Positions 42,052 through 50,085 of a stretch of 64,000 nt of DNA are shown piece after piece. Source of the stretch: Christensenella intestinihominis (lineage in GTDB: Bacteria > Bacillota > Clostridia > Christensenellales > Christensenellaceae). The DNA lies in the NCBI RefSeq assembly GCF_001678845.1, contig NZ_MAIQ01000008.1:1-64000 (forward strand), in the 5' to 3' direction. The position numbers and the translations under genes were made by a program. Each line of letters starts with the position of its first letter. Within the stretch, counting starts at the first letter, position 1. The notes under the pieces were generated by a model. That model was not told where the DNA came from and made no database searches. It saw nothing but the letters and a program-made list of their open reading frames with translations.

Positions 42052-43038
42052 ATGAAAAAGATAAAGGCAAAGTCGAGTGAGGTTTACGTATTACTGGGGG
42101 TTTTGGCCGCGATCATTATCCTGTTCGGGGTAGCGTCCGGCGGCGCGTTGTTCAGCGGAAATATCCTGCAGACATTTGCATTCCAGTTTCCTGAGTTCGG
42201 GTTGCTTGCCCTTGGCATGATGGTGGCGATCCTGACGGGCGGAATCAATATGTCGTTGGTATCCACAGCCGCTTTGGCAGGAATCCTTGGCGCGATGGTG
42301 CTCTCCAATCCGGCGCTTGACGAAACGACGGCAATCACCCTTGGAATCGTGGTCTGCGTGGGCAGCGCGTGCCTGATGGGCGCCCTCAACGGCGCGATTA
42401 TCGCATGCCTGAATGTGCCGCCAATGCTCGTTACGATTGGAACCATGACCCTGTTTGAAGGAATCAGCCTGAACCTGACGGAGGGCGGGGCGATATCCGG
42501 TTTCCCGGAAACATTTTTCCAGGTCGGTTCCGGAAGCATCCTCGGGATTCCCATCCCGCTGCTGCTGTTCATCATTATGGCGGTGATCCTGTTCCTGCTG
42601 CTGGAAAAAACCCCGTGGGGCGAAAAAGTGTATATGCTGGGCAGCAACCCGAAGGTCACGCGTTATTCCGGCATCAATAATACGGCGGTGTTGTTCAGGG
42701 TATACGTTTTATCGGGGCTGATGTGCGGCCTGGCGGCGCTGATAATGATCTCCCGGTATAATTCGACGAAGGTGGATTACGGCGCGTCCTACCTGCTGCA
42801 GACGGTATCTGCGGTTGTGCTTGGCGGCACAAGCATCAGCGGAGGCTATGGAAAGGTAGCGGGAACGGTGATTGCCATTCTGGTCATCCAGATGATTACA
42901 ACCGGCTTCAACCTGCTGGGGATCAACAAGCTGTTCACCGATATCTGTGTTGGAGCGGTGCTGATTGCGGTCCTTGCCGCAAACTCGCTCAAGGAATCCG
43001 GTAAATTAAATTTCTCGAAAAAGAGAAATCTTGCTTAA
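42052..43038 (+). CDS. Sugar ABC transporter permease 2
   Basis: The 328-residue second permease of the same family: FGLLALGMMVAILTGGINMSLV (about residues 48-69) and VVLGGTSISGGYGKVAGTVIAI (about 258-279). Two different permeases with one fused ATPase is the arrangement of rhamnose- and AI-2-type importers. GGAGGAGCAGG precedes the ATG. Confidence 0.92.
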   Translation: MKKIKAKSSEVYVLLGVLAAIIILFGVASGGALFSGNILQTFAFQFPEFGLLALGMMVAILTGGINMSLVSTAALAGILGAMVLSNPALDETTAITLGIVVCVGSACLMGALNGAIIACLNVPPMLVTIGTMTLFEGISLNLTEGGAISGFPETFFQVGSGSILGIPIPLLLFIIMAVILFLLLEKTPWGEKVYMLGSNPKVTRYSGINNTAVLFRVYVLSGLMCGLAALIMISRYNSTKVDYGASYLLQTVSAVVLGGTSISGGYGKVAGTVIAILVIQMITTGFNLLGINKLFTDICVGAVLIAVLAANSLKESGKLNFSKKRNLA

Positions 43039-43082
43039 TGGGTAAAACCATAATAAAAGGGCAAAGAAACGAGGAGGTAAAA

Positions 43083-44174
43083 ATGAAGAAAAGATTGTTG
43101 GCAGTATTGATGGTGGTTCTGGCTGTGGCGCTTGTATTTACAGGCTGCGGAACACCGGCGGCAAATTCATCCGAAAGCGCCGAGGCATCGGCCCCGGCAG
43201 CGGAAGAGTCGTCGGAAGCATCAACGGCGGACTCGCCGGAGCCGGCGGGCGATGCGGCGGAGGACGGCGAATTTACCGCACTTGTTCTTCCTAAAATGAT
43301 CGGCATACCGATTTTTGACGCATTCGAGGCAGGCGCTGTAAAAGCGATGGAAGATTATGGCATCAACGTGATCTATACCGGCCCGACTACGGCGGACGCG
43401 GTAGAACAGGTCAAAATCCTGGAAGACTACCTCAACAAAGGGATTGACTGCGTAGTAGTGGCGCCGAACGACCCGGCGGCGTTTACACCGGTTCTGAAAA
43501 AGGCAAAAGAGCAGGGCGTAACCGTGGTAGACTGGGACTCCTATGCGGAAGAAGGCATCGCGGACCTGTCTTGCAGGCAGCTGAACGATGAGGAATTCGG
43601 CAAGGCGATTTGGGACGGCCTTGCGGAAGCTATGGGAGAAGAAGGAGAATATGCGATTATTACGGGCGGCCTTTCCGCAGAGAACCTGAACACATGGATT
43701 GCGGCGGGAACGACGTATGCGGAAGAAAAATATCCGAACCTCAAGCTGGTGACGGACCCGGTTCCCTGCGATGAGAAACAGCAGCAGGCTTACACGAAGG
43801 CGCAGGAGCTGATCCAGGCGTATCCGGACCTGAAGGGAATCGTGGGAATCAGCACGCCGGCGCCCATCGGCGCGGCGCAGGCGGTTCAGGAAAAAGGGCT
43901 GCAGGATAAAATTGCGGTTGTCGGGACGGTTTGCCCGAACGACGCAAAGCCCTTCCTGGAAGATGGTTCGCTGGACAGCGGCTACCTGTACGACCCGACG
44001 GGCTTCATGAACGCAACGGTTTACCTTGCGTGGCAGAAGGCTCTCGGAAAAGAAATCACCGATCAAATGGAAATCCCGAATACGGGGGAAAAGGTGACGG
44101 TTGAGGGTTCGGACGTAACCTATGCGCCGCCGCTCAAATTCACGAAGGACAATGTAAACGACTATAATTTCTAA
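43083..44174 (+). CDS. Sugar ABC transporter substrate-binding lipoprotein
   Basis: The 363-residue periplasmic-binding-protein-1 lipoprotein has a signal with lipobox FTGC (lipidated Cys about residue 22), an acidic Ser/Ala/Glu linker to about residue 60, then a LsrB/RhaS-like fold: LVLPKMIGIPIFDAFEAG, GPTTADAVEQVKILEDYL and VVDWDSYAEEG. The AI-2-contact pair of LsrB, Asp-Gln before Asn-x-Trp, is replaced (NLNTW), so a sugar-like ligand is more probable. GAGGAGGT precedes ATG 43083. A strong hairpin follows the gene. Confidence 0.9.
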   Translation: MKKRLLAVLMVVLAVALVFTGCGTPAANSSESAEASAPAAEESSEASTADSPEPAGDAAEDGEFTALVLPKMIGIPIFDAFEAGAVKAMEDYGINVIYTGPTTADAVEQVKILEDYLNKGIDCVVVAPNDPAAFTPVLKKAKEQGVTVVDWDSYAEEGIADLSCRQLNDEEFGKAIWDGLAEAMGEEGEYAIITGGLSAENLNTWIAAGTTYAEEKYPNLKLVTDPVPCDEKQQQAYTKAQELIQAYPDLKGIVGISTPAPIGAAQAVQEKGLQDKIAVVGTVCPNDAKPFLEDGSLDSGYLYDPTGFMNATVYLAWQKALGKEITDQMEIPNTGEKVTVEGSDVTYAPPLKFTKDNVNDYNF

Positions 44175-44182
44175 GATGGAGC

Positions 44183-44214
44183 GGTATCTCCCGGGCATTT
44201 GCCCGGGAGATACC
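44183..44214 (+). other. Intercistronic hairpin after binding-protein gene
   Basis: GGTATCTCCCGGGC pairs perfectly with GCCCGGGAGATACC around an ATTT loop. No T-tract, so it probably stabilises the 3' end of the abundant binding-protein mRNA rather than ending transcription fully. Confidence 0.7.
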
Positions 44215-44248
44215 CATTGCCTGAAATCAGCAAAGGAGCCTGAAGAAT

Positions 44249-45226
44249 ATGAAATTTAACCTGGATTGCCATTTGTTTTGTTTCGGAACGTTCAGCGAGC
44301 GTTACGTGCCGGACGGGTATTATGATGATGTAGACGTCAAAAAAGCGTTTGAAACGATCGCTTCCACCCCGGTAAAGGGATTTATGAATACATGGAAACC
44401 GGCGCTTCTTCCGGAAGACCCGGAAAAGAACAAAAAATTCCTGGCGGAATATGGATTGGTGCCCTCGCTGGTGCTGATCGATAATTTTGGGGACAGGATG
44501 TTTCGGCATGGGGCGTACTCCACCTCGCAAAAGGATATACAAAAGGAGAATATGAAGCTGTGCAAGGACGGGATTGATTTTGCGAAGGCCCTCGGGGTGC
44601 ACAGCGTATTGCTTTGGCCCGCGCATGACGGAATGGACTATCCGTTCTCGGTGGATTACCGTGCGACCTGGGACCGCATGGTGGACAATTTTATCGAAAT
44701 CGCGGAATATGCGGGCGATATGAAGCTCGCCATCGAACCGAAACCGCAGGACCCGCGCCAGAAAATGCTGGTCAACAGCACGGGCAAGGCGATGATGCTG
44801 GTAAACGACATCGGCAGGGATAACGTGGGGCTGGCGCTTGACGTGGGGCATTCCTTTGCCGCGGCGGAAAATCCGGCGGAAGCCTGCGTCGTCATGGACC
44901 GGCATAATAAGCTGTTCCAGGTGCATTTGAATGATAATTATAAAAATGCGGACCCGGACATGATCTTCGGAACGGTTAATTTCTGGGAAAATCTTGAATT
45001 TATGTATTATCTCCTGCAAACTGATTTTGACGGCTGGTGCTCGGTGGATATCATTGCAAACCGGGAAAACAGGGAGGATTCCTTCAAGGCATGCGTCGGG
45101 CTGATTGAAAAATATTACGAGCTGGCAAGCAGGCTGGTGGAAAAGAAGGACGTGCTGCAGGCGAATATGGAGGATTACCGTTTCAGCAAGAACATCGAGC
45201 TCATCAGCAGCATTATTTTCAAATAA
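44249..45226 (+). CDS. Sugar isomerase/epimerase, xylose-isomerase-like TIM barrel
   Basis: The 325-residue protein has metal-site signatures of the AP-endonuclease-2/xylose-isomerase superfamily: LAIEPKPQDPR (Glu about 163), LALDVGHSFAA (Asp/His about 194), FQVHLND (His about 225) and VDIIAN near the end. SVLLWPAHDGMDYPFSVDYRATWDRM resembles the xylose-isomerase GGREG-region. It likely isomerises or epimerises the imported sugar or its derivative; the exact reaction is unknown. It is third-function gene in the LacI-controlled importer operon. Confidence 0.8.
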   Translation: MKFNLDCHLFCFGTFSERYVPDGYYDDVDVKKAFETIASTPVKGFMNTWKPALLPEDPEKNKKFLAEYGLVPSLVLIDNFGDRMFRHGAYSTSQKDIQKENMKLCKDGIDFAKALGVHSVLLWPAHDGMDYPFSVDYRATWDRMVDNFIEIAEYAGDMKLAIEPKPQDPRQKMLVNSTGKAMMLVNDIGRDNVGLALDVGHSFAAAENPAEACVVMDRHNKLFQVHLNDNYKNADPDMIFGTVNFWENLEFMYYLLQTDFDGWCSVDIIANRENREDSFKACVGLIEKYYELASRLVEKKDVLQANMEDYRFSKNIELISSIIFK

Positions 45227-45273
45227 TCCTGCGGGGCAGCCTGCACATAGAATGACAATGGGGAGAACGGACT

Positions 45274-46068
45274 ATGACGAAAAAACTGGAACATAAGGTA
45301 GCGTGGGTAAGCGGCGCAAACAAGGGGATCGGCGCGGGAGTCGCGCGGCTGTTTGCAGAGGAAGGCGCAAAGGTGGCGATGATCGGACGCACACCCCGCG
45401 AAGGCGAAGCGCTGGCAAAAGAAATTTGCAATGCCGGGGGTGAAGCGTTTTTCTTCCGCTGCGACGTATCGAAGGAAAACGAGGTGAAGGCCTCGATAGA
45501 AGAAACGGTCAAGCGTTATGGAACGGTGGATATCCTCGTGAATAATGCCGGAATTGTCGACGTTAAAATGCTGCACGACTATACGTCCGAGGAATGGGAC
45601 CGCGTAATGGGAATCAATGTAAAATCCATGTTTTTTTCTTTCAAATATGCGTTTCCCTATTTAAAGGAACACGATATGAGCTATGTGGTCAACGTTGGAT
45701 CGATTTCAAGCTTTGTCGGCCAGGATTGCACGCCGGTTTACACCACGTCCAAGGGCGCGGTGCTGAACCTTTCCAAATCAATCGGGCTTGATTACGCGCG
45801 CTTCGGAATCCGCTGCAACTGCGTATGCCCGGGCATTACGGATACGCCGATGCTCCATACGCACCTGGATACGGAGAAAGACCCGGAAGCGCATTATAAG
45901 AACCGCCTGCGCCGTGTGCCGATCAACCGGCCGCTGTGGCCGGATGACGTCGCCAAGGCGTGCCTGTTTTTCGCCTGCGAGGATTCCTCCGGAATTACCG
46001 CAACGTCGCTGACGGTAGACGGGGGATATCTTGCGTGCGCCGAGTGGGACGCTGCAAAACACGAATAG
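45274..46068 (+). CDS. SDR-family sugar dehydrogenase-like protein
   Basis: A 264-residue classical SDR: SGANKGIGAGVARLF (residues 14-28), VNNAG near 88, catalytic Ser in NVGSISSF, and Tyr-x3-Lys in YTTSK near 155-159. It probably oxidises a hydroxyl of the sugar or polyol with NAD(P)+. A second SDR lies 20 bases on, so two successive oxidations or one oxidation/reduction pair are likely. Substrate unknown. Confidence 0.85.
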   Translation: MTKKLEHKVAWVSGANKGIGAGVARLFAEEGAKVAMIGRTPREGEALAKEICNAGGEAFFFRCDVSKENEVKASIEETVKRYGTVDILVNNAGIVDVKMLHDYTSEEWDRVMGINVKSMFFSFKYAFPYLKEHDMSYVVNVGSISSFVGQDCTPVYTTSKGAVLNLSKSIGLDYARFGIRCNCVCPGITDTPMLHTHLDTEKDPEAHYKNRLRRVPINRPLWPDDVAKACLFFACEDSSGITATSLTVDGGYLACAEWDAAKHE

Positions 46069-46087
46069 GCGGAAACGGAGGCGGAAA

Positions 46088-46834
46088 ATGGATTTTACAG
46101 GCAAGACAGCTATTGTTACCGGCGCTGCCAAGGGGATTGGGCGCGGCTGTGCGGAGATTCTCGCCAGGAACGGCGCGAATGTGGTTCTGGCGGATATAAA
46201 CCTTGAAATGGCCGTGGAAACGGAGCAGGCTTTCAAGAAGGAAGGCCTGCAGGCAAAAGCGGTGCAGGTCAATGTGAAATCGGTTGCGGATATTGAAAAA
46301 ATGGTGCAGTCGGCGGTCCGTTCGTTTGGCACGGTGGATATCCTGGTCAATAATGCGGGGATATTCCACGCAACGCCCATTGAGGAAATTACCGAACAAG
46401 AGTGGGACAATATCGTGGATATAAACCTGAAAAGCGTGTTTTTTGCCACGCAAAAGGTCCTGCCCTACATGAAGGAAAAGAAAAGCGGAAAAATTGTGAA
46501 TCTTTCCTCGCTGGCCGGGCGCAACGGAGGATTCACGAACGGGATGGGCTACTCGGCGACGAAGGCGGGAATTATAGGCCTGACACGCGGCTTTGCGGCG
46601 CGGCTGGCGCAATATGGCATCAACATAAACGCGGTCGCCCCCGGGTCAACGGACACGGGGATACTTGACGGGCTGGGCGAAAGTGAAATCAGGAGCCTGA
46701 CGGAAAAAATCCCGCTCGGCCGGTTTGGGAAGACGGCGGAAATCGCCTCCGTTGTGGCGTTCCTGTGCTCGGATGAAGCGGCGTTTATGACGGGTGCCGT
46801 GGTGGACGTCAACGGCGGCATGTATTTTGGATAA
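46088..46834 (+). CDS. SDR-family dehydrogenase, second
   Basis: A 248-residue SDR with VTGAAKGIGRGCAEIL (about residues 10-25), VNNAG near 84, Ser in LSSLAGR and Tyr-x3-Lys YSATK near 152-156. The C-terminal VVDVNGGMYFG matches FabG/KduD-like enzymes. Together with the first SDR it acts on intermediates of the locus; the exact order is unknown. GGAGGCGG precedes ATG 46088. Confidence 0.85.
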   Translation: MDFTGKTAIVTGAAKGIGRGCAEILARNGANVVLADINLEMAVETEQAFKKEGLQAKAVQVNVKSVADIEKMVQSAVRSFGTVDILVNNAGIFHATPIEEITEQEWDNIVDINLKSVFFATQKVLPYMKEKKSGKIVNLSSLAGRNGGFTNGMGYSATKAGIIGLTRGFAARLAQYGININAVAPGSTDTGILDGLGESEIRSLTEKIPLGRFGKTAEIASVVAFLCSDEAAFMTGAVVDVNGGMYFG

Positions 46835-46943
46835 GCGGGACAGGGGGAAACCGTCCTGCGCCGGGCGGCTTTCTTACCCTGTGGAACGGGCAAAAGGAAC
46901 AGATTATGGAATGCCGTAAAAAGAGCCCTGTTATCGTCATTTA

Positions 46944-46972
46944 TTGACTTGAATGGGATTCGATGATATGAT
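46944..46972 (+). promoter_or_regulatory. Promoter of the LacI-type regulator gene
   Basis: TTGACT at 46944-46949, 17 bases, TATGAT at 46967-46972. A degenerate match to the operator (GTTATCGTCA) at about 46930-46939 precedes it, so weak autoregulation is possible. Confidence 0.65.
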
Positions 46973-47019
46973 TCAACTAATAGGGCAGGTTCATTAAAAG
47001 CCCGGTCAGGAGAGATACG

Positions 47020-48027
47020 TTGGCAGCAAAGAAGCCGGTCACACTTAAGAAAATTGGGGAACAATTGAATATTTCCGCAATGGCAGTTTCCAAAGCGTTG
47101 CGCGGCGACCCAAGCATCAGCAAAGAGACGATTCAAAAAGTAAAGCAGCTGGCGGAAGAATGGAATTACAGGCCGAATTCCATCGCGAAAAGCCTGCGCA
47201 CCAACGAAACCAAGACGCTTGGGCTGGTAATTGCGGATTCCACGCTTTCCCTGTTCGCCCCGGTAATCGAGGGGATCGAGGAAGTCGCCTCTGAAAACGG
47301 ATACAATATTATTCTGTGCCATGCACACTCCAATAAGGAGAAGGAAAAAGAGGCCATCCGTACGCTGATCGACAAGCGGATCGACGGCTTTATGCTTGCG
47401 GCGTCCACGCTGACGGCGAAAAAATACAAGGGATTTCTGGATTCGTTTGGCGTGCCGTATGTATTTTTGGTACGCCGGTGTGAATACGAAACCGGGAACT
47501 ATGTGGTAAACGATAATGTTTATGGGACAACCCAGATGATCAGTTACCTCATCAAAACGGGCAGCAAAAGAATCCACTTCATAAACCTGTCCAAGGATAT
47601 CGTAACGGCGGGAGAGCGCGAAGAAGGTTACTGCCGGGCCCTGCGGGAAAACGGGATTGCGCCCGATCCGGAAATTATTTATAATGTTGCCCCGACGTTT
47701 GACGGCGGCTACGCCCAGATGGCGCAGCTGCTGCATTCAAAGGAAAAAGTGGAAACCGTATTCTGCGGCTGCGACATGATTGCCGTAGGCACGATGGAGA
47801 GCATCCTAGAAAATGGACTTAAAATCCCGGAGGATATCCGTCTCGCTTCATACGATGATATTGAATTTGCAAAATACCTGCGGATACCGCTGACCACGGT
47901 ACGCCAGCCCAAATACCGGATAGGGGAACAAGGGGCGCGGATGCTGATTGAAATGATCGGCGAAAAGCAGGGCAATTGCTCGCATATTATGCTCAAACCA
48001 GAGCTGATCTTAAGGGAATCCACCTGA
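47020..48027 (+). CDS. LacI/GalR-family transcriptional regulator
   Basis: The 335-residue protein has the LacI N-terminal helix-turn-helix, VTLKKIGEQLNISAMAVSKAL (residues about 7-27), the hinge region RPNSIAKSLRTNET, and a PBP1-like sensor domain containing TLGLVIADSTLSLFAPVIEGI. It starts at TTG 47020 with CAGGAGAGA upstream. It likely represses the importer operon to the left and the catabolic operon to the right through the four AACGATAAA sites. The sensor ligand should be the locus's sugar or an intermediate. Confidence 0.9.
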   Translation: MAAKKPVTLKKIGEQLNISAMAVSKALRGDPSISKETIQKVKQLAEEWNYRPNSIAKSLRTNETKTLGLVIADSTLSLFAPVIEGIEEVASENGYNIILCHAHSNKEKEKEAIRTLIDKRIDGFMLAASTLTAKKYKGFLDSFGVPYVFLVRRCEYETGNYVVNDNVYGTTQMISYLIKTGSKRIHFINLSKDIVTAGEREEGYCRALRENGIAPDPEIIYNVAPTFDGGYAQMAQLLHSKEKVETVFCGCDMIAVGTMESILENGLKIPEDIRLASYDDIEFAKYLRIPLTTVRQPKYRIGEQGARMLIEMIGEKQGNCSHIMLKPELILREST

Positions 48028-48062
48028 TTGTTGTTTTTTAATAAAAATTTTGAACTTTTTGA

Positions 48063-48108
48063 TTGACATTCCGGATAGAAAGTTTTACACTTAATTTAAC
48101 GATAAACT
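48063..48108 (+). promoter_or_regulatory. Promoter with LacI-type operator O3, catabolic operon
   Basis: TTGACA at 48063-48068 and TACACT at 48086-48091 with 17-base spacing. The operator AATTTAACGATAAACT covers 48093-48108, at the expected start of transcription. Confidence 0.7.
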
Positions 48109-48243
48109 AGATGACGCAAATTCAACCACACATTTTTTCAAGACTGACAGGACGGTAGAATGAAATAGTGAAAAGCACAAAAATGTGCTGAAAAGTGTAC
48201 AAAAGCGGACCCTGATTACGCCGGCATATTGATATGAAAATTT

Positions 48244-48259
48244 AGTTTAACGATAAATT
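48244..48259 (+). promoter_or_regulatory. LacI-type operator O4
   Basis: AGTTTAACGATAAATT, 33 bases before the MBL gene ATG, the same distance as O2 from its gene, and centred 151 bases from O3. Confidence 0.65.
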
Positions 48260-48291
48260 TAAACTGGCGGAGACGGAAAGGAAGGAAAAAA

Positions 48292-49065
48292 ATGAATCGG
48301 TTTCAATTTCTAGGATTTGCAAGTTTTTTAATCACAACGGATACAGGGGTAACTATTTTAATCGATCCTTACCTCGACGATAACCCGAAAGCCCCGGTAA
48401 AGAGCGGCGACCTGCCAAAAATCGATTTGATCCTGGTGAGCCACGGAGCGTTCGACCATATGAAGGACACGCCCAAGATTGCAAAACGCGACGGCAGCAA
48501 AATTATTTGCGGCGGCGAAACCATGAACCTGCTCATTGACCAGGGGGTGCCAAAAGAGCAAATCACCAACAGCGTATGGGGACTCACGGTGGAAGAATGC
48601 GGCATCCGGGTAAGACCGGTGGTAAGCATGCACCGTTCCTCCGTCAGGCTGTCGGACGGTACGGCAATGGACGGGTTTGCGCTTGGCTTCATCATTTACC
48701 TGCCGGACGGCACAAGGGTATATAACGCAAGCGATACGGCACTGTTCAGCGATATGAAACTGATCGGGGAGCTTCACAGGCCGCATATCGGCCTGATGAA
48801 CGTAACCATTGAAAACTGCTTTGATTTCCTGCCTGAATTCCTGACCGGGGAAATGACGCCGTATGAAGCGGCGCTCGCCTGCCAGTGGCTGAACCTCGAC
48901 TATGCGGTGGCCTGCCACTATGCGGATAAGGATAACAGCGACGTACGCGAATTCGAGCAGCTTTTGAACCTGATGAGGGACCAGAACGGGGAGGAAGCGC
49001 CCAAGCCTGTGGTGCTGGACCCGGGCGGGGTGTTTGAATACCCGGTGAAAACAAGTAATAAGTAA
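48292..49065 (+). CDS. MBL-fold hydrolase, lactonase-like (UlaG/YtkL-related), altered metal site
   Basis: The 257-residue protein has the metallo-beta-lactamase fold with a DPYL strand near the start. Its first metal motif reads HGAFDH (residues 51-56), so the second His of HxHxDH is Ala53. Later ligands appear present: SMHRSS, ASDTAL (Asp near 147) and ACHYAD (His near 207). UlaG-type relatives open phosphorylated sugar lactones; others are of unknown role. First gene of the operon, after operator O4, so a lactone step is likely. GGAAGGAA precedes the ATG. Confidence 0.78.
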   Translation: MNRFQFLGFASFLITTDTGVTILIDPYLDDNPKAPVKSGDLPKIDLILVSHGAFDHMKDTPKIAKRDGSKIICGGETMNLLIDQGVPKEQITNSVWGLTVEECGIRVRPVVSMHRSSVRLSDGTAMDGFALGFIIYLPDGTRVYNASDTALFSDMKLIGELHRPHIGLMNVTIENCFDFLPEFLTGEMTPYEAALACQWLNLDYAVACHYADKDNSDVREFEQLLNLMRDQNGEEAPKPVVLDPGGVFEYPVKTSNK

Positions 49066-49120
49066 TGGGGAACAGAGAATAGAAAAGGAGCTTCCTTATT
49101 CCTTATTACCTGTTGATTGC
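49050..49120. repeat. Dispersed AT-rich palindromic repeat, copy B
   Basis: AAGTAATAAGTAATGGGGAACAG on the left and TTCCTTATTCCTTATTACC on the right, forming an imperfect hairpin. Same words as copies at 35707-35794 and 62430-62560; its left end overlaps the MBL gene's last codons. Confidence 0.55.
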
Positions 49121-49176
49121 AGTACGGAATCCTCGCAATAAATGAGAATATATTTATGTATACGGAGGGAATTATT

Positions 49177-50067
49177 ATGGCAAAGGTCGGATTTATCGGA
49201 CTGGGAATTATGGGAAAACCCATGGCAAAAAATTTGGTAAAAGCGGGCTACGAGCTTGTTGTCTATGATATTGTAGACGCTGCGGTAAAGGAACTGGAGG
49301 AAGCGGGCGCGCAAGCGGCATCTTCGATTGCAGGAGTCGCGCAGGCGGCGGATGTGATCGTCACAATGCTCCCCAATTCCCCGCACGTAAAGGAAGTCGT
49401 GCTCGGGGCGGAGGGCGTGCTGGAACATGCAAAAGAGGGGACGATTATCGTAGATATGAGCTCTATTTCGCCCATCGCGTCCCGGGAAATCGCCGCGGAA
49501 TGCGAAAAAAGGGGCGTGACGCTTCTCGATGCGCCGGTGTCCGGCGGGGAACCGAAAGCCATCGACGGAACGCTCGCGATCATGGCAGGCGGCGACGAGG
49601 CGGCGTTTAAAAAGGTTGAGGAAATGCTTCTCAAAATGGGGTCGTCCGCGGTGCTGGTAGGCGCGGTCGGCAGCGGAAACGTAACCAAACTGGCGAACCA
49701 GGTCATTGTGGCGCTGAATATTGCGGCAATGAGCGAGGCGATGGTGCTGGCCACGAAAAACGGGGTCGACCCGGAAAAGGTCTATAATGCGATCCGCGGC
49801 GGCCTTGCGGGTTCCACGGTTCTTGATGCAAAAATGCCGATGGTTTTGGACGGGAATTTCAATCCGGGCTTCCGCATCGAGCTGCACATCAAGGACCTGC
49901 AAAACGCGCTCGACTGCGCCCATTCGGTAAACTCTCCCATACCGCTTACGGCTGAAGTAATGGAAATTATGCAGGGCCTCAAAGCTATGGGTATGGAGAA
50001 AAGCGATCACGATGCGATTATCCGCCACTATGAAAGGCTGGCGGGCGTGGAAGTAAGAAGAGATTAA
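49177..50067 (+). CDS. garR: 2-Hydroxy-3-oxopropionate (tartronate semialdehyde) reductase
   Basis: A 296-residue beta-hydroxyacid dehydrogenase: N-terminal VGFIGLGIMGKPMAKNLVKAG (residues 3-23), DAPVSGGEPKAIDGTLAIMAGG (about 116-137) with the substrate-binding block, and catalytic Lys in GSGNVTKLANQ (about 171). It matches GarR/GlxR, which reduces tartronate semialdehyde to D-glycerate. The later glycerate kinase fits that role. GGAGGGAATT precedes ATG 49177. Confidence 0.9.
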   Translation: MAKVGFIGLGIMGKPMAKNLVKAGYELVVYDIVDAAVKELEEAGAQAASSIAGVAQAADVIVTMLPNSPHVKEVVLGAEGVLEHAKEGTIIVDMSSISPIASREIAAECEKRGVTLLDAPVSGGEPKAIDGTLAIMAGGDEAAFKKVEEMLLKMGSSAVLVGAVGSGNVTKLANQVIVALNIAAMSEAMVLATKNGVDPEKVYNAIRGGLAGSTVLDAKMPMVLDGNFNPGFRIELHIKDLQNALDCAHSVNSPIPLTAEVMEIMQGLKAMGMEKSDHDAIIRHYERLAGVEVRRD

Positions 50068-50085
50068 AGCAGAAGGGGAAATATC

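Noticed and set aside
43083-44174. AI-2 (LsrB) importer
   Set aside because: Key AI-2 contact residues differ and no lsr processing genes are present.
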